Below, piece by piece: positions 24,537-33,029 of a stretch of DNA of 45,794 nt. The notes beneath the pieces are model-generated. The model was given only the letters and a program-made list of their open reading frames with translations, was not told where the DNA came from and made no database searches. The number at the start of each line of letters is the position of its first letter. The stretch's first letter is position 1. This DNA is from Acidimicrobiaceae bacterium (lineage in GTDB: Bacteria; Actinomycetota; Acidimicrobiia; Acidimicrobiales; Bog-793): the NCBI GenBank assembly GCA_003139355.1, contig PLIM01000153.1, forward strand, positions 1 to 45,794, given 5' to 3'. The position numbers were made by a program, and so were the translations under genes.

Positions 24537-25795
24537 TGGCAGCCGACATCATCCATCTCTCAGGCATCGTCCGCAGCCCGCTGCTCGGCAGCGACGGGGA
24601 ACGGATGGGCCGGGTCGAAGACGTGATCGCGCGCCCCGGCGAGCAGGCACATCCCCCGGTGATCGGGATCGTCGCGAAAATCGGCCGTCGGCAGCTCTTC
24701 GTGCCGATTTCGATGATCGGAAGCGTTCACCCCGGATGCGTCCAACTCCATGGCGAGACACTCAACCTCGCCCGTTTCGAGCGCCGACCGGGCGAGCTGC
24801 TCCTCACCAAGGACCTGTCGGCAAGGCACCTGATCAACATCGTCGGCGCCCGCCTCATCCGTGCGAACGAGATCGAGATCGCGCTCGTCGAGGGCACCTT
24901 GGAAGTCATCGGAGTCGACCCGACCAGCCGGCCCGTTCTCCGCAGGCTGCTGCCGCGCGGGCTCGCCCAGCGCATACCGGCGAAGGCCATTGTGGACTGG
25001 GAGAGCATCCAGCCGTTCGTTTCGCACGTGCCGACGGCAATGCTCCGGATCCCCTACCGCAAGCTGGCCCGTCTGCACCCCGCCCAGATCGCCGATCTCG
25101 TCGAGGCCGCGTCGCACGAGGAGGGCGAGGAGATCATCAACGCCGTCGGCCAGGACCTCGAGCTCGAGGCCGATGTCTTCGAGGAGCTCGACACCGAGCA
25201 TCAGCTCGAGTTCCTGAGCACCCGGACGGACAAGGACGCGGCCCGGGTGCTCGCGACGATGGCACCCGACGACGCTGCCGACCTGATCGCCGATCTCGAC
25301 CAGGAACGGCGGCTCTCGGTGCTGGAGGCCCTCCCACAGCCGACCCAAGCGAAGGTCCGGGCCCTGCTCAGCTACAACCCGGAGACCGCAGGCGGCCTCA
25401 TGAGCCCGGAGTTCCTTGCCCTGCCCGGGGACACCGTCGTCTCGGAGGCGCTCGAGGAGATCCGCCGCAGCCCGGTCGCGCCAGAGGCTCTCGGGGTCAT
25501 CTACACGACGGACGAAGACGGTCGTCTCACCGGCACGGCGTCGGTCGTGCGACTCCTCAAGAGCCCGGCGGCGGCGCGCATCAGTGACGTGGCCGACCTC
25601 GACCCTGCGGCGGTGAGGCCCGACACCGACCTCCACGCGATCGTCCGGAAGATGTCGGACTTCAACCTCGCCGCGGCTCCCGTCATCGACGATCACCATC
25701 GGATGATCGGCGTCGTCACCGTCGACGACGTGCTGGAGCTCCTCCTGCCGACCGGCTGGCGCCGCGACTTCGGGATGACCGCCGCCGACGAGTGA
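24536..25795 (+). CDS. Channel-less MgtE N-domain/CBS-pair protein with PRC-barrel N-terminus
   Basis: A 419-residue cytosolic protein. Residues 1-160 look like two PRC-barrel-type beta domains (GIVRSPLLGSDGERMGRVED; ARLIRANEIEIALVEGTLEV). About 190-320 is the MgtE N-terminal helical superhelix (KLARLHPAQIADLVEAASHE; TMAPDDAADLIADLDQERRL; YNPETAGGLMSPEFLAL). Two CBS motifs follow (DTVVSEALEEIRR; AAAPVIDDHHRMIGVVTVDD). There is no transmembrane domain, so it is the Mg2+-sensing half of MgtE without the channel. The next gene in the same direction is an Nramp-like transporter, which suggests it gates or tunes that transporter in trans. ATG 24536 is preferred; GTG 24509 is in frame. Confidence 0.88.
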   Translation: MAADIIHLSGIVRSPLLGSDGERMGRVEDVIARPGEQAHPPVIGIVAKIGRRQLFVPISMIGSVHPGCVQLHGETLNLARFERRPGELLLTKDLSARHLINIVGARLIRANEIEIALVEGTLEVIGVDPTSRPVLRRLLPRGLAQRIPAKAIVDWESIQPFVSHVPTAMLRIPYRKLARLHPAQIADLVEAASHEEGEEIINAVGQDLELEADVFEELDTEHQLEFLSTRTDKDAARVLATMAPDDAADLIADLDQERRLSVLEALPQPTQAKVRALLSYNPETAGGLMSPEFLALPGDTVVSEALEEIRRSPVAPEALGVIYTTDEDGRLTGTASVVRLLKSPAAARISDVADLDPAAVRPDTDLHAIVRKMSDFNLAAAPVIDDHHRMIGVVTVDDVLELLLPTGWRRDFGMTAADE

Positions 25796-26164
25796 GGCTG
25801 CGCCGGCGGCGTGCGGCGCCAGTGGAGATGACGCCTGCAAGTGTCGCTCCGGCGGGCTGAGAGGGTAAGATCCTGCCCGCAAGCAGCCATGCCTCGTCCG
25901 GAAACGGTGAGCGGAGTGCTCCCGGCTCGCGCCGGGGTGAAGCCGGTACCCGTCGGTGCCACTCGCTCAAGGGCAGGTTGACGATGGGCCAGGAAATGGA
26001 GCAACCCTGAGTACCGACGGTTGGTTACCGGACCAACTTCACGCGCACGCTGCCTTCGAGGAAGGGCGACCGCTCTGCTGAGGCCTGTCTGACCTCTGGT
26101 GTGCGTGCGCAACCAGCCGCGTCCACGCACACCCACAACGCCAAGGACGGCGCGAGAGGTCAAC
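25796..26164 (+). promoter_or_regulatory. 369-base spacer with a structured leader candidate (core 25872-26037)
   Basis: No gene is seen here. The core folds by eye as nested stems. CCTGCCC (25872-25878) pairs with GGGCAGG (25971-25977). Inside that are a CCG-GAAA-CGG tetraloop hairpin (25898-25907) and GAGCGGAGTG (25909-25918) pairing with CACTCGCTC (25960-25968) with one bulge. The latter encloses the hairpin CCCGGC-TCGC-GCCGGG (25921-25936). Downstream, ACCGACGG (26013-26020) can pair with CCGTCGGT (25950-25957), which competes with the inner fold. GTTGGT-N6-ACCAAC (26020-26037) is another hairpin. This looks like a switchable RNA leader for the Nramp-like gene. No known riboswitch consensus is complete. 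Confidence 0.4.
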
Positions 26165-27850
26165 ATGGTCGAAGACCTGCCCCCCGGCGACGACGAGGAG
26201 CCCAAAGAGAAGCCTGACGGGCCAACGGCGGCCCTCGACAGCGCGCACGTGGGCGACATCCAGGGAGCCTTCGGCACGATTCGCGAGCACGACCTCGCTG
26301 CTCGGCGCTCGTGGTGGAAGAAGCTCCTCACGCTTCTCGCCATCGCCGGCCCCGGCCTCATCGTGATGGTGGGCGACAACGACGCCGGGGGCGTCTCGAC
26401 CTACGCCCAGGCCGGTCAGAACTTCGGCCTCAGCCTGTTGTGGACCCTTCCACTGCTGGTCCCGGTCCTGATCGTCAACCAGGAGATGGTCGTGCGGCTG
26501 GGGGCGGTGACCGGCGTCGGCCATGCCCGGCTGATCAAAGAGCGATTCGGGACGTTCTGGGGGGCCTTCTCCGTCGGCGACCTGTTTGTCTTGAATTTCC
26601 TCACGATCGTCACCGAGTTCATCGGAGTGGGCCTCGCTCTCGCCTACTTCGGCATCTCTACCTACATCTCGGTCCCCATCGCCGCGCTCGGGCTCATCGC
26701 CATAACGGCGAGCGGCAGCTTCCGCCGCTGGGAGCGTTTCATGTTCATCTTCATCGTGGTGAACTTCCTCGCCATCCCGCTGGTGATCCTGGTCCATCCC
26801 CACGCCGGCCCGGTCTTGCACGGGTTCTTGGTCCCAGGAGCCCAGGGTGGGATGTCCTCGACGGCGGTGCTCTTGATCATCGCCATCGTCGGAACGACGG
26901 TTGCGCCCTGGCAGCTGTTCTTCCAACAGTCCAACATCGTCGACAAGCGGATCACGCCACGCTGGATCAACTACGAACGGGCCGATACCGTCCTCGGCTC
27001 GCTCGTCGTGGTGATCGCGGCCACTGCGCTCTTGGTGACGGCGGCCTTTGCCTTCCGGGGCACCAGTCTCGCAGGCCACTTCACGAATGCAGCAGGCGTG
27101 GCTCGTGGACTCGAGCACATCGTCGGGCACGGGACCGGACCGCTCTTCGCGCTTGTGCTGCTCAACGCCTCGATCATCGGAGCCGCCGCTGTCACGCTCT
27201 CGACGTCATATGCCTTCGGCGACATGTTCGGGATCCGGCATTCCCTTCACCGCAGCTTCGCCGACGCGAAGCAGTTCTACTTCCTGTTCAGCGCGCTGGT
27301 GGTCTGCGCTGCGGGCATCGTCCTGATCCCCCGCGCGCCGTTGGGGCTGATCACGACCGCGGTTCAGGCGCTGGCGGGAGTTCTCCTGCCCAGCGCGACA
27401 GTGTTCCTCCTCTTGCTCTGCAACGACAAGGAGGTCCTCGGGCCGTGGGTCAACCGCCCATGGCTGAACGCATTGGCAGGGTTGGTCGTCGCCGTGCTGC
27501 TGGCACTGTCGCTCATCTTGATGGCGACCACCGTGTTCCCGAAGCTGGAAGTCACCTCGCTTGCCCTCGTGCTGGGCGCCATCATCGTGGCCGCGTTCCT
27601 CGGCGTGGGCTCGTGGGCGCTCCTGCCCGGCCAGCGCGCCAAACGCCGCGTCGCCATCCAGCTGGCCGCGGCCGCTCAACGCGAGACCACGGTGCGGCGT
27701 GTGACCTGGAGGATGCCTCAGCTCGCCCTCCTCGAGCGACCGGTCTGGTCGCGCGGACGCACCGTGGCGATGTGGGTCCTGAGCCTCTACCTGGTCGTGG
27801 CCGTGCTCCTCCTCGTCGTGAAGGCCGTGCAGCTCGGGATCGGGCACTGA
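26165..27850 (+). CDS. Nramp-related divalent metal transporter with altered metal-binding motif
   Basis: A 561-residue membrane protein with about 11 helices and an acidic cytosolic N-terminus. Helix 1 reads GPGLIVMVGDNDAGGVSTYA, aligning with the Nramp DPGN site but as DNDAG. Helix 6 reads GTTVAPWQLFFQQSN where classical Nramps have MPH, so Met and His become Ala and Trp. Loss of the Met is known from Nramp-related Mg2+ transporters (NRMT), and the neighbouring MgtE sensor domain supports Mg2+ or another hard cation rather than Mn2+/Fe2+. ATG 26165 has GAGAGG five bases upstream; the longer frame adds 22 unlikely residues. Confidence 0.88.
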   Translation: MVEDLPPGDDEEPKEKPDGPTAALDSAHVGDIQGAFGTIREHDLAARRSWWKKLLTLLAIAGPGLIVMVGDNDAGGVSTYAQAGQNFGLSLLWTLPLLVPVLIVNQEMVVRLGAVTGVGHARLIKERFGTFWGAFSVGDLFVLNFLTIVTEFIGVGLALAYFGISTYISVPIAALGLIAITASGSFRRWERFMFIFIVVNFLAIPLVILVHPHAGPVLHGFLVPGAQGGMSSTAVLLIIAIVGTTVAPWQLFFQQSNIVDKRITPRWINYERADTVLGSLVVVIAATALLVTAAFAFRGTSLAGHFTNAAGVARGLEHIVGHGTGPLFALVLLNASIIGAAAVTLSTSYAFGDMFGIRHSLHRSFADAKQFYFLFSALVVCAAGIVLIPRAPLGLITTAVQALAGVLLPSATVFLLLLCNDKEVLGPWVNRPWLNALAGLVVAVLLALSLILMATTVFPKLEVTSLALVLGAIIVAAFLGVGSWALLPGQRAKRRVAIQLAAAAQRETTVRRVTWRMPQLALLERPVWSRGRTVAMWVLSLYLVVAVLLLVVKAVQLGIGH

Positions 27851-27926
27851 CACCGACGCCGGCTCCCGGGTGGCGGGCCGGCAGGTAACCTCCCGCAATG
27901 CACGATCTGCCAGTACAAGGCGCCTG

Positions 27927-28853
27927 GTGAACGCGCCGGGCAACCCAAGACAAACTCCCGGCCGGCTCCGCTCCGAGCCAGGACTGGGGCCCGAGGATCT
28001 TCACGCGGTCAAAGAGCTCGCCACGGCCTGCGTCGCAGCGGACGGTGGGCGTCTCAAGCTCGAGTGGGGGGTCCTCCAGTCGAGACCCCCCGAGCAGGTC
28101 AACGACTTCCTGTGGATCGGGCCCAGTGGCCTGGTTGGCTTCCTCGGCGTCTACGGCTACCGCTCGGACCAGGTCGAGCTCTGCGGCATGGTCCGTCCCT
28201 CCGCGCGCCGGCAAGGTGTCTTCTCGCGACTCTTCGAGGCGGCGACTGGCGAGCTTGCCGTCCGGGGCGTGCCGGAAGCCCTCTTGGTCGTGGACCGCCT
28301 TTACGAGGCCGGGTCCGGCTTCGCCCGATCCGTCGGGGGCACGATCGAGCACTCCGAGCACCGCATGACACTGCGGCGGGAGCCTGCCTCCGCCGTCCCC
28401 GATCCGCTCGTCACCATCCGCGAGGCCGAACTGGCCGACGGGCGCTTCATCCTCTCGTGCCTGGCCGACGCCTTCGGCCTTCCTATCGACGAGGTCAAAG
28501 ACGATGAGCTCGAGGCCCTCGGCAGGCGGTTCCCTGGAACACTTGTCATCGACTATGCGGACGAGCCGGTCGGCACCGTTCGCGTCAACCGGAGCGCCGA
28601 CTTTGCCGGTATCTACGGGTTTGCCGTCCTGCCGCAGTTCCAGGGTCGCGGCATCGGCCGGCAAGTGCTCTCCACCCTCGCCCGGGACCTCGTCGCCGAG
28701 GGTCGGGCACATGTCGGGCTCGAGGTGTCGTGCACCAACGACAGCGCGTTGCATCTCTACTTGACCTGTGGCTTCGACGTCATGGGCACGGAGGATTACT
28801 ACGCCGTGCGGGTGGCGTCTTCGGACATCGATCCGAAGCGACACGTCCCGTAG
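27927..28853 (+). CDS. Tandem GNAT-domain N-acetyltransferase
   Basis: A 308-residue protein with two GNAT folds. The N-terminal half has a weak acetyl-CoA loop (MVRPSARRQGVFSRLFEA). The C-terminal half has a full one (AVLPQFQGRGIGRQVLSTLA) followed by LEVSCTNDSALHLYLTCGF. The two-GNAT layout recalls mycothiol synthase MshD, which would suit an mshA-bearing genome, but the characteristic MshD sequence is not evident and many stand-alone tandem GNATs exist. GTG 27927 is chosen because AAGG sits 7 bases upstream. Confidence 0.85.
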   Translation: MNAPGNPRQTPGRLRSEPGLGPEDLHAVKELATACVAADGGRLKLEWGVLQSRPPEQVNDFLWIGPSGLVGFLGVYGYRSDQVELCGMVRPSARRQGVFSRLFEAATGELAVRGVPEALLVVDRLYEAGSGFARSVGGTIEHSEHRMTLRREPASAVPDPLVTIREAELADGRFILSCLADAFGLPIDEVKDDELEALGRRFPGTLVIDYADEPVGTVRVNRSADFAGIYGFAVLPQFQGRGIGRQVLSTLARDLVAEGRAHVGLEVSCTNDSALHLYLTCGFDVMGTEDYYAVRVASSDIDPKRHVP

Positions 28854-29032
28854 GTAGTTGTCCCGGTTACCGGGTCCCAGCCCGGCAACGCCCGGTAGCC
28901 AGTGATCGGGCCGGACGACGTTACGACCGAGTTGTCCCCGACCGTCACGTCCTGAAATGCCCTGTGGTACGAGGCGCTCTGTCCGATGCGGAAGATGCCG
29001 GCGTTGAACAAGCCGAGGCGCGAACAGTTCAC
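28853..29032 (-). pseudogene. C-terminal remnant of an S53 (sedolisin) peptidase
   Basis: Minus-strand translation gives LGLFNAGIFRIGQSASYHRA, then FQDVTVGDNSVV, and GYRALPGWDPVTG. This is the order of the C-terminal segment of sedolisin-type serine-carboxyl peptidases: the YRIA-like helix, the calcium-binding F-x-D-V-T-x-G-x-N, and GWDPVTG, after which G-T/S-P is expected. Here the sequence after VTG degenerates. Only about 55 codons remain; the catalytic domain is absent because the ABC permease gene abuts at 29029 and the GNAT gene at 28853. It is best read as a relic left between two genes. Confidence 0.5.
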
Positions 29033-31560
29033 TCCAGCGGCTGGCGGGCCATGGCGGGCGGCTCACGTCCGGCGAACAGCCAGGCGCCAGCTGCGGCGAT
29101 CAGAGGAATGCCAAGAATGATGATGAGGAGGTTCTCGACCGGGACGTTCCCGAGGGCAGAGATGCCCCCGTTGAGAGAGTTGGACCGTATATAGCCGATC
29201 ACCCCTACATAGCCGGCCACCGTACCGAGCACGGCTCCGACCAGTCCGAGGGCGCCGGCTGTGGCGGCCGTCAGGGCCCGGCGGGTCGAGCTGCTCGCCC
29301 CGGTGGCGGTGAGCGTGCGCAGGTCGCCTGCTGTCTCGCTCCGAAGCAGGCCGACGATCATGGCGAGTATGCCGAGCGCGAGGATGATCCCGAAGACGGT
29401 GGCCCAGTTGATGATCTCTGACGAGGAGGGCTGGCTGTTCTTGGTCTCGATGCCCATTCCCGAAGCGGCGGCTGCCTGCCGGGTGTTGTAGATCTGTGAG
29501 GCCGTGAGGGGGCCCCTGGTCTGGATGAGCCAACCTGAAAGGCTGACGCTGTCCCGGAGATGGAACTCCTTGATGGCGTGCTCGGTGATCACCGTGTTGG
29601 GCGCGGATGTGCCCGAAGGAAGGGCGCTCAAGGTCTGGATCACGGGGTTGGCGAGGCAGCTCGCCTTCGGGCAGGGGAAGGATCTGGGGCCGGAGCCCGG
29701 GCCGGGGCCGTTGCCCGGGCCGAAGGTGGGGCCGTTGAAGTATTTCCCGTAGACAAGTTGCATCTTGGAGGTTCCTGCTAGCCCGGGGCGCATCGTGAGT
29801 ATGTCGGCCGTGGGGTCGATTTGGGAAACCCTTATCCCAAAGGCTGCGAGCAGCGACGGGGTGGCGACGTAGATCGGTCCTGACCAATTGCGTCCCGACG
29901 CGTCGTGGTTGAGCGAGGCGCTCGTCGACTCGAGCTGGACTATGTCGGGTGAGCCGAGCGACGCGGCGATGCCGTCCGCGGCCTTGGTCATGGATCGCAG
30001 CTGGCTGGAGGACGGCGCGGTCCCAGGTCCGGGGCCCTGCCCGCCGTTCGGCGTGTATATGACGACCTGGTTGGCTGCCAGGTTGGGCCCGGCGTAGTCC
30101 AGGACGTTGCCGTACCGTGCCGCCGCGACGACCGCGATGATGACCGCGATCAACACACCGAGGCTGACCGCGGCGAGAGCGGAACCCGATCGGGCCCGAT
30201 AGCGAGCCAAGTCGCGCAGGGCCAGGCGCACCGAGATCGGGGCCCGCCTGCCGAGCCTGGCGAGCGTCGTCAGGCAGAAGGGGGAGAGCAGGATCACCGC
30301 CGGGATGAGCGCGACCAGGCCGAGCACGAGCTCAGGGGTTCGAGGCTTCGCGCTCGAGCCGCTGCCCGAGTACGACAACAAGAAGAAGGCGACGACGAGG
30401 AAGACGAGGCCGGGCAGGGCCGAGCGGTGCACCTGTTTCGGGGGAGCCGGCCTCCCGGACAGGGCGGCCACGATTGGGATCCTCGTGACGGTGTGGGCCG
30501 GTCGCGCCGCGGCGAGGGACGTCGCCACGACGGCGAGCACCATCGCCACGGCAACAACCACCCATGGCAGTGCGAACGCGCCGATCACGTGGTGGGCACT
30601 CGACTCGATACGCGGTCGGTAGGCCAACCAGACCACCAGGCCCAATGCCGCTCCGACAAGGGTGCCGACGACACCCGCCACGACGCCGTTGGCCCGCACG
30701 ACAAGACGGATGTGCTTGTCGGTGGCGCCCAAGGCCCCGACCATCCCGATCGAGCGAAGCCGTCGCTGCGCCAGCACCGTGAAGCCCCCCACCGCAACAA
30801 GGCCGATGAGAAGCATCCCGAGGGTGTCCAACGCGAGCACGATGGTCTCGGGGTTGAGTGAATTGCTCGAAGCCACCATCGAAGGGGTCTCGACGTTCGG
30901 GCCGATCGAGGCTGCGCTCACCCCGCCCGCGTCGAACAGGAGCGTCACCTGGGTTGGTGCTTTGACTTGGCCAGGCACCACGAGGGCGAACTCGTCAAGG
31001 AGGCTCTGGGGGTTCTCGACGATTCCGACCACGCGCCGCGGCGTGCCGCCGGGCTTGTGCCAGAGGTCACCGATCTTGAGCCTGAAATCGGAAGCCACGC
31101 CGTCGGTCACGGCCACCTGTCCCGGGCCGGTCGGATAGTGACCGGCGACGAGGGCGAGCATGGGCTGCCCGAACGGCCCGTGAGGATCCTGGGCGCGCAG
31201 GTCGTAGGTGTCGATCGAACCGGGAACGGTCATGACCTCGTCCTCGATGACCTCGACGCGGCCGAACCGGTGCCTCAGCGCGGCGGTCTGGGCAGGCAGT
31301 TTCGGGTTGGGTCCCTGGAACGTGGCGAGGTCCTGGGCGGTACCGAAACCCGCGTTGGCGGGCGGCGGCGTGTTGGTTGCCACGGTCGCACCCAGAACCG
31401 TGGCTCCGACCGCCACAACAACCAGCGCCACGATCAGCAGCTGCTGCCGCCATTCACGCCTGAACAGGCGCCAGGCCCAGCGGAGCATGGCGCGGCGCGC
31501 AGGCGCGCCTCCGTTGCCTGAGAGCGCCCCTGTCGGCGGTCGCTCGAGTGTCGTGCTCAT
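29029..31560 (-). CDS. FtsX-type ABC transporter permease
   Basis: An 843-residue permease. It has a first transmembrane helix (LLIVALVVVAVGATVLGATV), a large extracellular MacB-like domain, and two FtsX cores of three to four helices (IVLALDTLGMLLIGLVAVGG onward; ATVFGIILALGILAMIVGLL onward). This is the architecture of a single-chain permease pairing with a LolD/MacB-type ATPase to act on envelope lipids, peptides or drugs. ATG 31560 overlaps the ATPase stop by 4 bases. Third gene of the PadR-ATPase-permease operon. A Gly/Pro-rich stretch (GPGNGPGPGSGP) is found in the second extracellular part. Confidence 0.92.
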   Translation of the reverse strand: MSTTLERPPTGALSGNGGAPARRAMLRWAWRLFRREWRQQLLIVALVVVAVGATVLGATVATNTPPPANAGFGTAQDLATFQGPNPKLPAQTAALRHRFGRVEVIEDEVMTVPGSIDTYDLRAQDPHGPFGQPMLALVAGHYPTGPGQVAVTDGVASDFRLKIGDLWHKPGGTPRRVVGIVENPQSLLDEFALVVPGQVKAPTQVTLLFDAGGVSAASIGPNVETPSMVASSNSLNPETIVLALDTLGMLLIGLVAVGGFTVLAQRRLRSIGMVGALGATDKHIRLVVRANGVVAGVVGTLVGAALGLVVWLAYRPRIESSAHHVIGAFALPWVVVAVAMVLAVVATSLAAARPAHTVTRIPIVAALSGRPAPPKQVHRSALPGLVFLVVAFFLLSYSGSGSSAKPRTPELVLGLVALIPAVILLSPFCLTTLARLGRRAPISVRLALRDLARYRARSGSALAAVSLGVLIAVIIAVVAAARYGNVLDYAGPNLAANQVVIYTPNGGQGPGPGTAPSSSQLRSMTKAADGIAASLGSPDIVQLESTSASLNHDASGRNWSGPIYVATPSLLAAFGIRVSQIDPTADILTMRPGLAGTSKMQLVYGKYFNGPTFGPGNGPGPGSGPRSFPCPKASCLANPVIQTLSALPSGTSAPNTVITEHAIKEFHLRDSVSLSGWLIQTRGPLTASQIYNTRQAAAASGMGIETKNSQPSSSEIINWATVFGIILALGILAMIVGLLRSETAGDLRTLTATGASSSTRRALTAATAGALGLVGAVLGTVAGYVGVIGYIRSNSLNGGISALGNVPVENLLIIILGIPLIAAAGAWLFAGREPPAMARQPLE

Positions 31561-32279
31561 GGCTCCGGCGCGGGCGCCAGGAGTGACTCCGGGCTCGGAG
31601 GCGGCGAGGTCTGGTCGACGACGCGCCCGTCCCGGAGGAACACCACCCGGTCAGCCCAGGAGGCGAGGTGCGCGTCGTGTGTGACGACGACCGCGGCGAC
31701 ACCCCGCTTGCACGCGGCGTGGATCATCCGCATCACAGCCTCCCCGTTCGTCGAGTCGAGCGCACCCGAAGGCTCGTCGGCGAGGAGCAGGTGGCGCTCG
31801 CCCACCACAGCGCGGGCTATGGAGGCGCGCTGGCGCTCGCCGCCGGAGAGCTCGTCTGGATAGCGCGTAGCCAGGTCCGCAAGTCCGAGCTCCTCCAGCG
31901 CTGCCATTCCCGTGGCGTACGCCCTCTTCGCCGAGACACCGTCGAGCTCGAGCGGGAGGGAAACGTTCTCCACCGCGGTGAGCCCGGCGAGCAGGTTGAA
32001 GTCCTGGAACACATAGCCGATCGTGCGGCGCCGAAGGCGCGCCTTGTCATTGCGCGACATCTTCGAGAGCGGTGCGCCTTCGATGAGCACCTCGCCGCTC
32101 GTCGGTTCCTCAAGGCTGCCGGCGATCGTGAGAAGCGTGGACTTGCCTGAACCGCTCGGGCCCATCACCGCGACGAGCGCGCCACGATCGACGGACAGCT
32201 CGACGTCTTCGATGGCACGGACCTGGGCGGCTCCCTCGCCGTAGAACTTGGTGACCTTGCGTAGCTCGAGAAAGCTCAT
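31557..32279 (-). CDS. ABC transporter ATP-binding protein (LolD/MacB type)
   Basis: A 240-residue ATPase. It shows Walker A GPSGSGKSTLL, the Q-loop in VFQDFNLLAGLTAVENV, signature LSGGERQRASIARAVV, Walker B LLLADEPSGALDS and the switch His in VVTHDAHLA. The SGALDS form and short length match the LolD/MacB/FtsE group, which pairs with FtsX-fold permeases. ATG 32279 overlaps the PadR stop by 4 bases (ATGA), and its own stop overlaps the permease start. The longer open frame (to 32471) is antisense-like spill into padR. Confidence 0.95.
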   Translation of the reverse strand: MSFLELRKVTKFYGEGAAQVRAIEDVELSVDRGALVAVMGPSGSGKSTLLTIAGSLEEPTSGEVLIEGAPLSKMSRNDKARLRRRTIGYVFQDFNLLAGLTAVENVSLPLELDGVSAKRAYATGMAALEELGLADLATRYPDELSGGERQRASIARAVVGERHLLLADEPSGALDSTNGEAVMRMIHAACKRGVAAVVVTHDAHLASWADRVVFLRDGRVVDQTSPPPSPESLLAPAPEP

Positions 32280-32851
32280 CTGCGCACCACGATCCTTCGC
32301 CGCAGGAGCGGCACCGTTGAGGGGATGGGAGGGTCGATGACGGCCCGCTGCAACCTCCCGCCGGCGGCGTCGAGCCACCGGATGACCGAGTCCAATCGGA
32401 AGAGCTCGGCGTCGACGACGAGAGCGAGGGTGAGGTCGAACTCTGCCTCGTCCTCCTTGAGGCGCGTCCACATCTGCATCAGCTCGACGAGGTAACGGCG
32501 ATGTACCTGGATCACGTCGCGGACATCGATTCCAGGGACCACCAACGCGGAGAGGACCTTGATCACGAGCTGGTCCCGGGGTGGCGAGGTCATGTCCGGC
32601 GGCGTGCGGAGCCAGTGGTCGAGCTCCTTCTCCCCCTCGGGCGTGATCCGGAAGCTCTTCTGGGGGCTGTCAGCGGCCGAGTCGTCGGACTCGATGTGGC
32701 CCGCGTGCTCGAGGCGCTGGAGCGTCGAGTACACCTGACCGACGTTGAGCGGCCAGACGTCACCGGTGCTCGCCTCAAACTCCTGACGGAGCTGGAAGCC
32801 GTACTTGGGACCTGCGCTCAAAAGCGCGAGCAACGCGTGCCGGACGCTCAT
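32276..32851 (-). CDS. PadR-family transcriptional regulator
   Basis: A 191-residue PadR protein. The winged helix is HALLALLSAGPKYGFQLRQE followed by GQVYSTLQRLEHAGHIESDD and an ITPEGEKELDHWL wing. The C-terminal helical dimerisation domain makes it a PadR of the Vir_act_alpha_C class. These repress adjacent export genes until a ligand or drug binds. It is the first gene of the operon with the ABC ATPase and permease. An inverted repeat about 40 bases upstream (32892-32912) is a good autoregulatory site. Confidence 0.95.
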   Translation of the reverse strand: MSVRHALLALLSAGPKYGFQLRQEFEASTGDVWPLNVGQVYSTLQRLEHAGHIESDDSAADSPQKSFRITPEGEKELDHWLRTPPDMTSPPRDQLVIKVLSALVVPGIDVRDVIQVHRRYLVELMQMWTRLKEDEAEFDLTLALVVDAELFRLDSVIRWLDAAGGRLQRAVIDPPIPSTVPLLRRRIVVRR

Positions 32852-32891
32852 CGCGTCACCGATCCCCGAACCCTACGGCCTAGATCCTCGT

Positions 32892-32912
32892 GTACCATAC
32901 GCAGTATGCTAC
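32892..32912. promoter_or_regulatory. Candidate PadR operator
   Basis: The core CATACGCAGTATG is a perfect 5-3-5 inverted repeat, extended by GTA/TAC outer arms with one mismatched base on each side, giving a 21-base near-palindrome. It overlaps minus-strand -10-like hexamers (TATGGT), where a bound PadR would block its own operon. The plus-strand aldo/keto reductase gene begins 118 bases to the right. Confidence 0.5.
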
Positions 32913-33029
32913 ACAGAAGGCGTTAGCTGTCAGGCCCCCGCGATACCTGAAGCCTCTCGGTCCGACCGACAGGCGGCGGGGACCGCTCCGCCGCGTCGGG
33001 ACGCTTCGCCAGGCCCTAACGTGACCGTC

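Noticed and set aside
25850-25990. Thiamine, cobalamin, ydaO or M-box riboswitch in the MgtE-Nramp spacer
   Set aside because: Only short pieces match (for example GGCTGAGAGG for TPP, GGTGAA and GCCACT for cobalamin). The full ordered consensus of each class is missing, and the M-box core GCCAATGGGT is absent. It is kept as an unclassified structured leader.
26039-27130. Minus-strand acidic open frame opposite the Nramp-like gene
   Set aside because: Asp/His/Glu-rich shadow of a transmembrane protein; no start signal or homology.
27927-28853. Mycothiol synthase mshD
   Set aside because: It has two GNAT folds, but the first is weak and the MshD-specific sequence is not evident, so only tandem GNAT is claimed.
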